Positions 1-8,725 of a DNA stretch of 64,000 nt are shown piece by piece. Position 1 is the stretch's first letter. Every line of letters starts with the position of its first letter. The notes under the pieces were generated by a model. It was not told the origin of the DNA. It was given only the letters and a program-made list of their open reading frames with translations, and made no database searches. Origin of the DNA: Massilia oculi (GTDB taxonomy: Bacteria > Pseudomonadota > Gammaproteobacteria > Burkholderiales > Burkholderiaceae_D); assembly GCF_003143515.1 (NCBI RefSeq), contig NZ_CP029343.1, positions 744,001 through 808,000 of the forward strand, read 5' to 3'. Made by a program: the position numbers and the translations under genes.

Positions 1-485
1 CAGCGCGTGATGCCGCGGATCCGGACCAGCTCGGCGATGACGGCTTCGTCATCCATTTCCGACCACAGGTCGGCATGCACCCGCCTGGCCTTGAAATGGT
101 CGGCCAGGTCGAGGATGTATTCGGTCTTGCGCTTGGACAGGCCGCAGCCCGACAGCTCCACCGCGCCCAGCTTGATCACCTGGCTCGGCGCCAGTTTGGG
201 ACAGACGGCAAGCAATTTACCCCAGGCCAGGTCGGCCGCCTTCGGCGTCACCTGCTGGCCGACGATCGAACGGGCCAGCGTGATGAAGGGGTCGGGCTGG
301 CCGCGCAGGTGCAGGTCGCCGAACTGGGGGATCAGCTTGTTCATGATGCGGTCGCGCTGCATCAGTTCGCGCTTGGCCTCGGCCCAGTAGATCGGCACCG
401 CCAGCGCATCCTGCGCCGGCGATGCCGACGACTCCACGCTGGCGCCTGCGGCGGCGCCGCCGGCCTTGTCCTTGTTGGCTGCCAT
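1..485 (-). CDS. DNA-3-methyladenine glycosylase II, HhH-GPD superfamily (partial, 3' end off window)
   Basis: Base-excision repair enzyme that removes alkylated bases. Reading leftwards from ATG at 485, a 30-residue Ala/Ser-rich leader is followed by the HhH-GPD N-terminal signature: 'FITLARSIVGQQVTPKAA' (substrate-pocket helix) and then 'LSGCGLSKRKTEYILDLA', the start of the helix-hairpin-helix region. The frame runs off the left edge at 'VRIRGITR', just before the expected Gly-rich hairpin and catalytic Asp, so activity cannot be judged. Its ATG shares one base with the cysS stop (TAATG), so it is probably translationally coupled to cysS. AlkA-like is the best family call; an endonuclease III-type glycosylase is less likely because no Fe-S region is visible in the part shown. 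Confidence 0.85.
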   Translation of the reverse strand, partial: MAANKDKAGGAAAGASVESSASPAQDALAVPIYWAEAKRELMQRDRIMNKLIPQFGDLHLRGQPDPFITLARSIVGQQVTPKAADLAWGKLLAVCPKLAPSQVIKLGAVELSGCGLSKRKTEYILDLADHFKARRVHADLWSEMDDEAVIAELVRIRGITR

Positions 486-1891
486 TATGCGCGGCGCCAG
501 GTCGTTCCGTCGGCCTTGTCTTCCAGGACGATGCCGGCTGCCGTGAGTTCCTTGCGGATCGCGTCGGCCTGGGCGAAGTCGCGTGTGGCCTTGGCGGCCG
601 CGCGGCGCGCGATCGCGTCCAGGATCGCTGCTTCGTCGAGTCCACTCTCGCCCGGCGTGCCCGCCTGCAGGAAGTCTCGCGGCGTGCGCTCAAGCAGGCC
701 CAGCACGCCTGCCAGCGCCTTCAATTGGCGTGCAAGGATAAGCGACTGCGCCACCGACTTGCTGCGGTTGACTTCGCTCGCCAGGTCGAACAGCTCGGCC
801 ACCGCCAGCGGGGTATTGAAATCGTCATCCATCGCTTCGCGGAAACGCTGGGCGTGCGCTTCGTCCCAGTCGACGGCGAGCTCGCCATCGCCCAGGTCGA
901 TATCGCCGAGCGCCGTGTACAGGCGGGTGAGCGCGCCCCTGGCGTCGTCGATATGGACGTCCGAGTAGTTCAGCGGGCTGCGATAGTGGGCGCGCAGGAT
1001 GAAGAAGCGCACCACTTCGGCGTCGTACTTGGCGAGGACTTCGCGGATGGTGAAGAAGTTGCCCAGCGACTTGGACATCTTTTCGTTATCCACGCGCACG
1101 AAGCCGTTGTGAATCCAGTAGTTGACCATCGGGCCGCCGAAGGCGCCTTCGGATTGCGCGATCTCGTTCTCGTGGTGCGGGAACTGCAGGTCGGCGCCGC
1201 CGCCGTGGATGTCGAAGTGCTCGCCGAGCGTGGCGCAGGACATGGCCGAGCACTCGATGTGCCAGCCCGGACGGCCGCGGCCCCACTGCGAATCCCATTT
1301 CGCTTCCGCCGGCTCGGATTCCTTGGCGGCCTTCCACAGCACGAAGTCGAGCGGATCGCGCTTGGTCGTTTTGACGTCGACGCGCTCGCCGGCGCGCAGG
1401 TCGTCGAGTGACTTGCCCGACAGCTTGCCGTAGCCTTCGAAGCCGCGCACCGCGTAGTTGACGTCGCCTTCCTCGGTTTTATAGGCCAGGCCCTTCTGCT
1501 CGAGCTTCTCGATGATCGACAGCATGTGCGGCACGTATTCGGTGGCGCGCGGCACCACGGTCGGCGGCAGGATGCCGAGCGCGGCCGTGTCTTCGTCCAT
1601 GTATTTCTCGAAGCGCGAGGTCAGCGCACCGATGGTTTCGCCATTCTCGACCGCGCGCTTGATGATCTTGTCGTCGATATCCGTGATGTTCCGCACGTAG
1701 TTGACATCGTAGCCGGACACCATCAGCCAGCGGTACACGACGTCAAAAGCCATCATCATCCGCGCGTGTCCCACGTGGCAGTAATCGTAGACGGTCATGC
1801 CGCACACATACATGCCGACCTTGCCTGCGACCTTGGGAACGAATACCTGCTTGTCACGCGCGAGCGTGTTGTAAATCTTGAGTTGGCTCAT
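485..1891 (-). CDS. cysS: Cysteinyl-tRNA synthetase
   Basis: Charges tRNA-Cys in the cytosol; class I aminoacyl-tRNA synthetase. The 468-residue length is normal for the family. Visible hallmarks are Cys30 of the zinc site in '[18 protein letters not shown]', with the HIGH-type motif HVGH at residues 39-42, the conserved '[14 protein letters not shown]' segment with further zinc ligands, '[15 protein letters not shown]', and the KMSKS loop in '[18 protein letters not shown]'. The C-terminal helical and anticodon-binding region is complete. The start at 1891 leaves a 274-bp divergent region to the cyclophilin gene. The downstream DNA glycosylase overlaps the stop by one base. Confidence 0.97.
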   Translation of the reverse strand: MSQLKIYNTLARDKQVFVPKVAGKVGMYVCGMTVYDYCHVGHARMMMAFDVVYRWLMVSGYDVNYVRNITDIDDKIIKRAVENGETIGALTSRFEKYMDEDTAALGILPPTVVPRATEYVPHMLSIIEKLEQKGLAYKTEEGDVNYAVRGFEGYGKLSGKSLDDLRAGERVDVKTTKRDPLDFVLWKAAKESEPAEAKWDSQWGRGRPGWHIECSAMSCATLGEHFDIHGGGADLQFPHHENEIAQSEGAFGGPMVNYWIHNGFVRVDNEKMSKSLGNFFTIREVLAKYDAEVVRFFILRAHYRSPLNYSDVHIDDARGALTRLYTALGDIDLGDGELAVDWDEAHAQRFREAMDDDFNTPLAVAELFDLASEVNRSKSVAQSLILARQLKALAGVLGLLERTPRDFLQAGTPGESGLDEAAILDAIARRAAAKATRDFAQADAIRKELTAAGIVLEDKADGTTWRRA

Positions 1892-2165
1892 TGAATTCCG
1901 TATCGGAAGAGGAGCGCCGGGCGCAGTACAGACCGCAGCCTCCGGCGCAGCAACAGCAATGCTGGTGCGCCCTGGGCGGGTGCGGCGTCGGGTTCGCCTG
2001 ACTCCTCGGTGTTGTTCTTATTTGATAGAATGGGACGTTGCTCTGCGCACGCCTTTGCGCAAAGTATAGCATTGATAAAATCCCGGCTGGCCGCCTGCGG
2101 TCCAGCTTTATTTTTGGGGAAAACCCTTGACAGCGCCTTGCGCGAGGTCCATCAGAGGAAGCCAG

Positions 2166-2834
2166 ATGTCGTCATCGATCACCCGCCGTTCCCTGCTTGC
2201 CCGCATGACGGGCGCCACTGCCGCCCTGGCCTGCGGCCTGCTGCTCCCGGGCGCCGCGCTCGCCCAGGAAGCCGCCGAACAGCCGGCAGCGCCAGCGGCT
2301 GCCGAAGCCCCCGCCATGGTCGGCCCGCAGTATGCGATCAAGACCACGATGGGCGAGATCGTCGTCCAACTGGACCAGGAAAAAGCCCCCAAGACCGTGG
2401 CCAACTTCGCCGCCTACGCCAAGTCCGGCTTCTATAAAGGCACGATCTTCCACCGCGTGATCGACGGCTTCATGATCCAGGCCGGCGGCATGAACGAGAA
2501 GTTCGAGGGCAGAAAAACCCTCAAGCCAGTCAAGAACGAGTCGGACAACGGCCTGTCGAACCAGCCCTATACGATCTCGATGGCGCGCGAGGACAATCCC
2601 GACAGCGCGACCTCGCAGTGGTTCATCAACGTCGCCGACAATTCCGGCATCGACCATCCCTTCGTCAAGGGTTCGGGCTATACCGTGTTCGGCAAGGTCG
2701 TGAAGGGCCAGGACGTGGTCGACAAGATCAAGGGCGTGGTCGTCGACGACGTGCGCGGCATGCAGAACGTGCCGGTCGTGCCGATCAAGATTACCAACGT
2801 CACCCTGCTTCAGCGCGACAAGCTAGTAAAATAA
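2166..2834 (+). CDS. Peptidyl-prolyl cis-trans isomerase, cyclophilin type, exported
   Basis: Folding catalyst that isomerises X-Pro bonds, most likely in the periplasm (PpiA-like). The start at ATG 2166 is preferred over 2127 because GAGGAA lies just upstream and a signal peptide begins at once: 'SITRRSLLARMTGATAALA' then Leu-rich residues ending ALAQ. The T-R-R-S-L-L pattern could make this a Tat signal, though Sec is possible. After an Ala/Pro/Glu linker the cyclophilin domain runs from about residue 55 to the end, with 'FHRVIDGFMIQAGG' (catalytic Arg/Phe), 'TISMAREDNPDSATSQWFIN' and 'YTVFGKVVKGQDVVDKI'. The next gene is a second, cytosolic cyclophilin, so the pair probably arose by duplication. 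Confidence 0.93.
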   Translation: MSSSITRRSLLARMTGATAALACGLLLPGAALAQEAAEQPAAPAAAEAPAMVGPQYAIKTTMGEIVVQLDQEKAPKTVANFAAYAKSGFYKGTIFHRVIDGFMIQAGGMNEKFEGRKTLKPVKNESDNGLSNQPYTISMAREDNPDSATSQWFINVADNSGIDHPFVKGSGYTVFGKVVKGQDVVDKIKGVVVDDVRGMQNVPVVPIKITNVTLLQRDKLVK

Positions 2835-2901
2835 CGGTTTTGCCGCAGCTGCCGCAGTTGCAATACATAGCAAACAACAAACCCATAGAACAGGACAAGC
2901 C

Positions 2902-3393
2902 ATGACGACTATTCTCATCACCACCAACCAGGGCAATATCACCGCCGAGCTGGACGCCGAAAAAGCACCGAAGACCGTTGCCAACTTCCTCGACTACGTG
3001 GGTAAAGGCCACTTCACCAACACCATCTTCCACCGCGTGATCAAGGACTTCATGATCCAGGGCGGCGGTTTCGAGCCAGGCATGAAGCAGAAACCGACCG
3101 AAGCGACCGTCGAGAACGAAGCCAAGAACGGCCTGAAGAACGACAAGTACACGCTGGCCATGGCCCGCACCTCGGCGCCGCACTCGGCATCGGCCCAGTT
3201 CTTCATCAACACCAAGAACAACGCCTTCCTCGATTACCCTGGCCAGGACGGCTGGGGCTATGCCGTGTTCGGCAAAGTGACCGAAGGCCAGGACGTGGTC
3301 GACGCGATCAACGGCGTCAAGACCAGCCGCAGCGGCATGCACTCGGACGTACCGGTCGACGCGGTCATCATCGAAAAGATCGAAGTGCTGTAA
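2902..3393 (+). CDS. ppiB: Peptidyl-prolyl cis-trans isomerase B, cytosolic cyclophilin
   Basis: Cytosolic prolyl isomerase. At 163 residues it is a bare cyclophilin domain with no signal peptide. The active-site stretches 'IFHRVIKDFMIQGGGF', 'LAMARTSAPHSASAQFFIN' and 'YAVFGKVTEGQDVVDAI' are intact. It lies 67 bp after the exported paralogue and 31 bp before lpxH, in the same direction; ppiB next to lpxH is a common arrangement in beta-proteobacteria. A likely ribosome site (AGGACA) precedes the ATG. Confidence 0.95.
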   Translation: MTTILITTNQGNITAELDAEKAPKTVANFLDYVGKGHFTNTIFHRVIKDFMIQGGGFEPGMKQKPTEATVENEAKNGLKNDKYTLAMARTSAPHSASAQFFINTKNNAFLDYPGQDGWGYAVFGKVTEGQDVVDAINGVKTSRSGMHSDVPVDAVIIEKIEVL

Positions 3394-3424
3394 TGCGCGG
3401 CGCGCACCGGCACGGGTCAATCCA

Positions 3425-4183
3425 ATGACGTGTTTACCGCGCCCGTTCGCGCTGTTCATCTCCGACCTGCACCTGCAGGTCTCGCACCCGCGCACGCTGG
3501 AGGCCTTCCTGGCCTTCATGAGCGCGCGCGCGGTGCACGCCGAGCGGCTCTACCTGCTCGGCGACATCTTCGAATACTGGGCCGGAGACGACGACGTCGA
3601 CGACCCGTTCAATGCGCAGGTCGTCGCCGCGATCCGCGCGGTCAGTGACGCCGGCACCGCCGTCTACTGGATGGCGGGCAACCGCGACTTCCTGGTCGGC
3701 GACGGGTTCGCCCGCGCCGCCGGCCTGCAGCTGCTGCAAGACCCGCACGTGATCGAGGCCGGCCCACGCCGCGTGGCCCTGCTGCACGGCGACGCCCAGT
3801 GCACGCTCGACACCGCCTACATGGCGTTTCGCGCCCAGGTGCGCCAACCCGCCTGGCAAGCCGATTTCCTCGGCATGCCGCTGCTCCAGCGCAAGGCGAT
3901 CATCGCCGGCCTGCGCCAGGGTTCGCGCGACGCGCATACGGAGAAATCGTACGAGACCGTGGACGTCACGCCTGACGCGATCGACGCCGTGTTCCTCGAT
4001 ACCGGCGCCGACGTCATCATCCATGGCCATACCCACCATCCCGCCGTGCACGAACACGGCACTCGCCTGCGCTACGTGCTGCCCGACTGGGAGCTCGACG
4101 CCGAGCCGGACCGCGGCGGCTGGCTCGCGCTGCATGCCGACGGCAGCATCGTGCGCCACGACCTGACCGAACTCACGCGATAA
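3425..4183 (+). CDS. lpxH: UDP-2,3-diacylglucosamine diphosphatase
   Basis: Hydrolyses UDP-2,3-diacyl-GlcN to lipid X in lipid A synthesis, at the inner face of the cytoplasmic membrane. The 252-residue protein has all the calcineurin-like metallophosphoesterase metal motifs: 'FISDLHL' (Asp14, His16), 'LLGDIFEYWAGDD' (Asp47), 'WMAGNRDFLVG' (Asn/Arg/Asp), 'LLHGDAQCTLD' and 'IIHGHTHHPAVH' near residue 202. This pattern separates LpxH from the unrelated LpxI. Its last 11 bases overlap the tail of the convergent oxidoreductase gene. Confidence 0.95.
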   Translation: MTCLPRPFALFISDLHLQVSHPRTLEAFLAFMSARAVHAERLYLLGDIFEYWAGDDDVDDPFNAQVVAAIRAVSDAGTAVYWMAGNRDFLVGDGFARAAGLQLLQDPHVIEAGPRRVALLHGDAQCTLDTAYMAFRAQVRQPAWQADFLGMPLLQRKAIIAGLRQGSRDAHTEKSYETVDVTPDAIDAVFLDTGADVIIHGHTHHPAVHEHGTRLRYVLPDWELDAEPDRGGWLALHADGSIVRHDLTELTR

Positions 4184-5276
4184 GCCGCTGGCGCTCCCCG
4201 CTCCTGGCCGCGCGCTCGACGGCCGCGACCAGCCGGCTGTTGTGCAGCGCATGCGCAAAGCCCGGCGTGGCGTAGGCGCCGCCGGCGATATCGCGCGCCA
4301 GGCTGGCATAGACTTCGCCCACATTGATCGCCGCGCCGGCCCAGAAGTCGGCGGCGGTCGGCCCGACGCCGGACGCGACCGGCGCATCCGGCGCCGCGAA
4401 CTCCAAGCTGGCCGACAGCGCCAGGTCGCCGACCTGGACGCCGGCCAGGTGGGTGCCCGACAAGGTGAGCCTGCCTTCCGTGCCCCGCAGCTCGAGACTG
4501 AACCCGGCATCCGGCGGCGCCACGCCCGCCAGGACCTGTACCGACACCGAGGCACCGCGCGCGGTGCGGGCGATCAGGTCCACGTGGTCCTGGATCTCGC
4601 GCACCGAGACCGTGCCGGTATCGACCAGCTCGATCTCCGGCCACAGCAAGGCGGTGCGCGCATCGACCTCGACGATGTCGCCCAACACCGCCTCGACCAC
4701 GTCCAGCACGTGGGCCGTCGTAATCGTCAGGAAACTCGCGCCGGAAGCCGATTTGTTGAAGTAATCGTAGGCAGCCATCGATTGCGGACCGAACCCGAAG
4801 GTTGTCGCGCGCACGTTCGCCGACAGCAGGCGCCCGAGCTTGCCCGATGCGACCAGTTCGGCGGCGCGGCGCACCGACGGGTTCAGGCGCCCCTGCAGGC
4901 CGATCGCCGTATGCAACGTGCCGGCCGCCGCCGCCATCTCTTCGGTCTCGGCCAGGCTGGCGCCGAGCGGCGCCTCGCAATAGACCGCCTTGCCGGCGCG
5001 CAGGGCCGCCAGCACCAGTTCGCGGTGCGCCGGTACCTTGACGGCGACGGTGACGATATCGATCGTGTCGTCCGCGATGAGCCGATAGGGATCGGCGTAC
5101 CAGCGCCCGGCGCCGAACGTGTCGGCCGCGGCGCGCGCGCTGTCCTCGTGGCGCGTGGCCACCGCCGCCAGGACCAGGCCCGGCTGCGAACAGATCGCGG
5201 GCACGTGGGAAGCGCCGGCCCAGCTGGCTTTGGTGTCCGCACCGATGATCCCGACGCGTAATGATTTGCTTGCCAT
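4173..5276 (-). CDS. Gfo/Idh/MocA-family oxidoreductase
   Basis: NAD(P)-dependent dehydrogenase fold acting on sugars or related polyols; the substrate is unknown. The N-terminal Rossmann domain begins 'LRVGIIGADTKASWAG', and the C-terminal alpha/beta substrate domain follows from about residue 130. The usual Glu-Lys-Pro motif, whose Lys is catalytic in many members, reads 'YCEAPLGAS' here, so that Lys is replaced by Ala. Proteins with changes at this spot include Gal80-like and EWPLG-type relatives, some of which are not simple dehydrogenases. The gene is divergent from a LysR regulator (109 bp between starts), which probably controls it. Confidence 0.85.
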   Translation of the reverse strand: MASKSLRVGIIGADTKASWAGASHVPAICSQPGLVLAAVATRHEDSARAAADTFGAGRWYADPYRLIADDTIDIVTVAVKVPAHRELVLAALRAGKAVYCEAPLGASLAETEEMAAAAGTLHTAIGLQGRLNPSVRRAAELVASGKLGRLLSANVRATTFGFGPQSMAAYDYFNKSASGASFLTITTAHVLDVVEAVLGDIVEVDARTALLWPEIELVDTGTVSVREIQDHVDLIARTARGASVSVQVLAGVAPPDAGFSLELRGTEGRLTLSGTHLAGVQVGDLALSASLEFAAPDAPVASGVGPTAADFWAGAAINVGEVYASLARDIAGGAYATPGFAHALHNSRLVAAVERAARSGERQRLIA

Positions 5277-5385
5277 CTTGTATCGCTCCGAATGAATAAG
5301 GGAGCACCGATGGTAAAAGCTTGATTAGGCATGCGGAAGGCCTCAATCGCCACATGACTGTCAAGTTGTGATTTACACTGATGGG

Positions 5386-6306
5386 ATGAATCCTTCCCTG
5401 CTTCCCTCGCTCGCCTGGTTCGCACGCATTGCCCACCACCGCAGCTTTACCCGCGCGGCGGCCGAGATGGGGGTGTCGCGCGCCGCCCTGTCGCAGAATC
5501 TCAAGACGCTGGAGCGCGAGCTGGGCACCCGCCTTCTGTACCGCACCACGCGCGACATGGCGCTGACCGAGGCTGGGCAGCGCCTGCTAGACAGCCTGCA
5601 ACCGGCCTTGCGCCAGATCGAATACGCGCTGCACGGCCTGGGAGATGCGGATGGCGCCGTATCCGGGCTGGTGCGCATCAATACCTCGCGCCTGGCCGCC
5701 AGGACCTTGATCGAACCGCAGCTGGCCGGCTTCCATGCCCGGCATCCCGGGGTACGGCTCGAACTGGTCATGGCCGACGCGCTGTCGAACATCATCGCCG
5801 ACGGCTGCGACGTCGGCATCCGCCTGGGGCGCAGCCTGGCCGGGCACGTCGTCGCCGTGCCGCTCAGCCCGCCCGTGTCGATGGCCGTGGTCGGCGCTCC
5901 CGCCTATTTCGCGCGGCACGGCGTGCCCGACACCCCGGCCGACCTGGCCGGCCATGACTGCATCAATTACCGCTATCCCGGCACTGGCGCCCTGCACGAC
6001 TGGGATTTCCGCGAACCTGGCGCCGGGGGCCGCCATTTCACCCAGGCGGTGAGCGGCAAGCTCACCACCAACGACGACGAGGGCATGACGCGGATGGCGC
6101 TCCAGGGCCTGGGCCTGATCCAGATCGTCGACATCGCGGTGCGCCGCCAGCTTGCCGACGGCCGCCTGGTGCAGGTCCTGCGCGACTGGCGCCACGAGGA
6201 CGCCGGCTTCTACCTGTATTCGCCGGCGCGCGAGCACATGCCGCCCGCCGTGCGCGTCCTGCTCGACTTCCTGGTCGAGCGGCGCGAGACCATGCCTTCA
6301 CGCTAG
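5386..6306 (+). CDS. LysR-family transcriptional regulator
   Basis: DNA-binding regulator, about 306 residues. The N-terminal winged helix-turn-helix is clear: 'LAWFARIAHHRSFTRAAAEMGVSRAALSQNLKTLERELGTRLLYRTTR'-type sequence over the first 60 residues (quoted here as segments SFTRAAAEMGVSRAALSQ and LERELGTRLL). The C-terminal LysR substrate-binding domain follows, of the CrgA-like subgroup ('VRINTSRLAAR', 'GCDVGIRLGRSLAGHVVAVPL'). ATG 5386 places the helix-turn-helix at the usual distance; an in-frame GTG at 5368 is an alternative. The divergent Gfo/Idh/MocA gene is its likely target. Confidence 0.9.
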   Translation: MNPSLLPSLAWFARIAHHRSFTRAAAEMGVSRAALSQNLKTLERELGTRLLYRTTRDMALTEAGQRLLDSLQPALRQIEYALHGLGDADGAVSGLVRINTSRLAARTLIEPQLAGFHARHPGVRLELVMADALSNIIADGCDVGIRLGRSLAGHVVAVPLSPPVSMAVVGAPAYFARHGVPDTPADLAGHDCINYRYPGTGALHDWDFREPGAGGRHFTQAVSGKLTTNDDEGMTRMALQGLGLIQIVDIAVRRQLADGRLVQVLRDWRHEDAGFYLYSPAREHMPPAVRVLLDFLVERRETMPSR

Positions 6307-6331
6307 CGCGATCGGTGTGCGGGTATGCATG

Positions 6332-6365
6332 TTTACATTTGCGCAGAAGGTGTTATAGTGAACTA
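6332..6365 (+). promoter_or_regulatory. Sigma-70-like promoter with overlapping operator dyad before the GntR gene
   Basis: TTTACA at 6332-6337 and TATAGT at 6354-6359 are spaced by 16 bp. A perfect 4-bp-arm dyad TAGT-GA-ACTA at 6356-6365 overlaps the -10 box. GntR proteins of the YtrA group usually repress their own operon from such sites, so this fits autoregulation. Direct binding is inferred. Confidence 0.55.
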
Positions 6366-6439
6366 CATCACCACTTCAATACCTCACCATGAAGGCCATA
6401 TGAGCACCACGCCGCAAGACACCGCAAGGGAGACCGACA

Positions 6440-6814
6440 ATGCGCGCCGACTGGAACGATAGCACCCCGATCTACCGCCAGCTCAAGGAGCGGGTGGTCG
6501 GCATGATGCTCGACGGCGTACTGAAAGCCGGCGATGCCCTGCCCTCGGTGCGCTCGATCGCCGCCGAGTATCAACTCAACCCGATCACAGTGTCGAAGGC
6601 ATACCAGGAACTCGTCGACGAGCACCTGGTGGAAAAGCGAAGGGGAATTGGCATGTACGTCACCGAAGGAGCAAGCGAAAAACTGCTGGCAAGCGAACGC
6701 GAACGTTTCATCCGCGAAGAGTGGCCGGCCATGGTCGAGCGCATCCGCCGCCTGGGGCTGGATGTCGAACAGCTGCTGCGCGACAGCGGCAATCCACAGG
6801 GAGGTGCGGCATGA
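6440..6814 (+). CDS. GntR-family regulator, YtrA subfamily
   Basis: Small repressor of 124 residues, the typical YtrA length: a GntR winged helix-turn-helix ('PIYRQLKERVVGMMLDG', 'LPSVRSIAAEYQLNPITVSKAYQEL') plus a short two-helix dimerisation tail, with no ligand-binding effector domain. A good ribosome site (AAGGGAGA) lies 6 bases before the ATG. Its TGA overlaps the next ATG (ATGA), so it is co-translated with the ABC ATPase and permease. YtrA operons usually encode exporters induced by envelope stress or antimicrobials; the inducer here is unknown. Confidence 0.92.
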   Translation: MRADWNDSTPIYRQLKERVVGMMLDGVLKAGDALPSVRSIAAEYQLNPITVSKAYQELVDEHLVEKRRGIGMYVTEGASEKLLASERERFIREEWPAMVERIRRLGLDVEQLLRDSGNPQGGAA

Positions 6815-7743
6815 ACACCGTCCAAGACGCGATCCGGAACCCGGCCCTGCACGCGACGTCGAGCGCGGCATCGAGCGCAGTCCTGTCCGCACGCGGCCTG
6901 ACCAAGCGCTACGGCAAGCAGGTGGCCGTCGACGGCATCGACTTCGAGATCCCGGCCGGCCGCATCGTCGGCCTGATCGGCCCCAATGGCTCAGGCAAGA
7001 CCACCACCCTGAAAGCCGCCCTGGGCCTGATCCCGTTCGAGGGCGAGCTGTCGGTGCTGGGCCTCGATCCGCGCACCCAGCGCGATGCCTTGATGAAGGA
7101 CGTGTGCTTCATCGCCGACGTCGCGATCCTGCCGCGCTGGCTGCGGGTGAAGGATGCGGTGGACTTCGTGGAAGGCGTGCATCCGCGCTTCGATCGCAGC
7201 AAGGCCGAGCGCTACATCGCCAACACCAGGCTCAAGCCGGGCATGAAGGTCAAGGAAATGTCGAAGGGCATGGTCGTGCAGCTGCACCTGGCCCTGGTGA
7301 TGGCGATCGACGCCCGCCTGCTGGTGCTGGACGAGCCGACGCTCGGCCTCGACATCCTCTACCGCAAGCAGTTCTACCAGCACCTGCTGGAAGACTACTT
7401 TGACGAACAAAAAACCATCGTCATCACCACCCACCAGGTCGAAGAGATCGAGCACATCCTGACCGACCTGCTGTTCATCCGCGAAGGCAAGATCGCGCTC
7501 GCGGCATCGATGGAAGAGATCGGCCAGCGCTATGTCGAGGTGATGGTGCCGAACGAAAAAGCCGCCGCGGCGCGGGCCCTGCAGCCGCTCGACCAGCGCG
7601 CCGTGTTCGGCAAATCGGTGATGCTGTTCGATACCCAGCGCGCGGGCGGCCTGTCGCGCAGCCAGCTCGAAGCCCTGGGCGAAGTGCGCCACCCGAGCGT
7701 GGCCGACCTGTTCGTCGCCACCATGAAAGGAAGCTACGCATGA
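6811..7743 (+). CDS. ABC transporter ATP-binding protein
   Basis: ATPase subunit (310 residues) of an ABC-2-type exporter. Walker A 'GLIGPNGSGKTTTLKAAL', Walker B 'LLVLDEPTLGLD' and H-loop 'IVITTHQ' are intact. The signature motif is degenerate: 'VKEMSKGMVVQLHLALV' in place of LSGGQ, a variation seen in YtrB-like ATPases. An accessory C-terminal region of about 80 residues follows. Both ends overlap the neighbours as ATGA, showing a tight gntR-ATPase-permease operon. The ATG at 6811 is favoured by the GGAGG at 6800-6804. Confidence 0.93.
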   Translation: MNTVQDAIRNPALHATSSAASSAVLSARGLTKRYGKQVAVDGIDFEIPAGRIVGLIGPNGSGKTTTLKAALGLIPFEGELSVLGLDPRTQRDALMKDVCFIADVAILPRWLRVKDAVDFVEGVHPRFDRSKAERYIANTRLKPGMKVKEMSKGMVVQLHLALVMAIDARLLVLDEPTLGLDILYRKQFYQHLLEDYFDEQKTIVITTHQVEEIEHILTDLLFIREGKIALAASMEEIGQRYVEVMVPNEKAAAARALQPLDQRAVFGKSVMLFDTQRAGGLSRSQLEALGEVRHPSVADLFVATMKGSYA

Positions 7744-8720
7744 ATACGCACATGAGCACGATGAAATGGCTGATCCGGCGCGAACTGTGGGAACACAAGG
7801 GCGCCTTCGTCTATGCGCCGCTGGTGGTGGCGGCGGCGCTGGTGCTGCTGCTCGGCGGCGGCTTCCTGTATGCGATGGCCACGACCGGCGCCTTCCACCT
7901 CCAGGTCGAAGGCCGGCAGGTGATCACGATCGACGGCGTTCCGCCGGAAATGCAGGCCAAGGCGGCTGCGGTCGCGGCCTCGAGCTACCTGGCGATCACG
8001 GCGCCGCTGTTCCTGGTGCTGCCGGTGGTGGTGTTCTTCTACTGCCTGGCGGCCCTGTATGACGAGCGGCGCGACCGCAGCATCCTGTTCTGGAAATCGC
8101 TGCAGGTATCGGACCGCGAAACGGTGCTGTCGAAGGTCGCGGTCGCGCTGGTGGTGGCGCCGCTGCTGACGGTGGCGATCGGCCTCGGCACGTCCCTGGT
8201 GCTGCTGGTGCTCGGCCTGCTGGCCAGCGCGGTCAACGGCGTCAACCTGATCGCCCCGGTGCTGGCCAACGCGAACTTCTACCTGTCGCCGCTCTACCTG
8301 CTGGCCTTCGTGCCGCTCTACATCCTGTGGGCGCTGCCGACGGTCGGCTGGCTGCTGCTGGTGTCGAGCTGGGCCCGCTCCAAGGTGTTCCTGTGGGCGG
8401 TCGGCGTGCCGATGATCGCCCTTGCCCTCCTGGCCTGGTTCGATTTCCTGGTCGGCCGCTTCTCGGGCCTGAGTCTGAACGTCAAGTGGTTCGGCGAACA
8501 GGTGGTGGTGCGCATCCTGGGCGGCCTGATGCCGGGCATCTGGTTCGGCGAAGTCAATGGCAGGGCGCTGGCCGGACAGAATGCCGGCCTCGACGGGCCG
8601 ATGCTGATCGGCCTGTCCTACGGCACGCTGGCCGCGCCCGCGGTATGGATCGCCGCCGCCGCCGGTTGCGCGATGATCTACGGCGCGATCCGCCTGCGCC
8701 GCTGGCGCGACGAGGGTTGA
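7740..8720 (+). CDS. ABC-2-type transporter permease
   Basis: Integral membrane partner of the preceding ATPase, 326 residues. Six or so hydrophobic segments are visible, the first at residues 24-44 ('FVYAPLVVAAALVLLLGGGFL') after a short cytosolic leader 'MKWLIRRELWEHKG' typical of ABC-2 permeases. A soluble loop between helices 1 and 2 contains 'QVEGRQVITIDGVPPEMQ'. The start overlaps the ATPase stop. No substrate can be read from the sequence; an envelope-stress exporter is likely from context. Confidence 0.88.
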   Translation: MNTHMSTMKWLIRRELWEHKGAFVYAPLVVAAALVLLLGGGFLYAMATTGAFHLQVEGRQVITIDGVPPEMQAKAAAVAASSYLAITAPLFLVLPVVVFFYCLAALYDERRDRSILFWKSLQVSDRETVLSKVAVALVVAPLLTVAIGLGTSLVLLVLGLLASAVNGVNLIAPVLANANFYLSPLYLLAFVPLYILWALPTVGWLLLVSSWARSKVFLWAVGVPMIALALLAWFDFLVGRFSGLSLNVKWFGEQVVVRILGGLMPGIWFGEVNGRALAGQNAGLDGPMLIGLSYGTLAAPAVWIAAAAGCAMIYGAIRLRRWRDEG

Positions 8721-8725
8721 AGACG

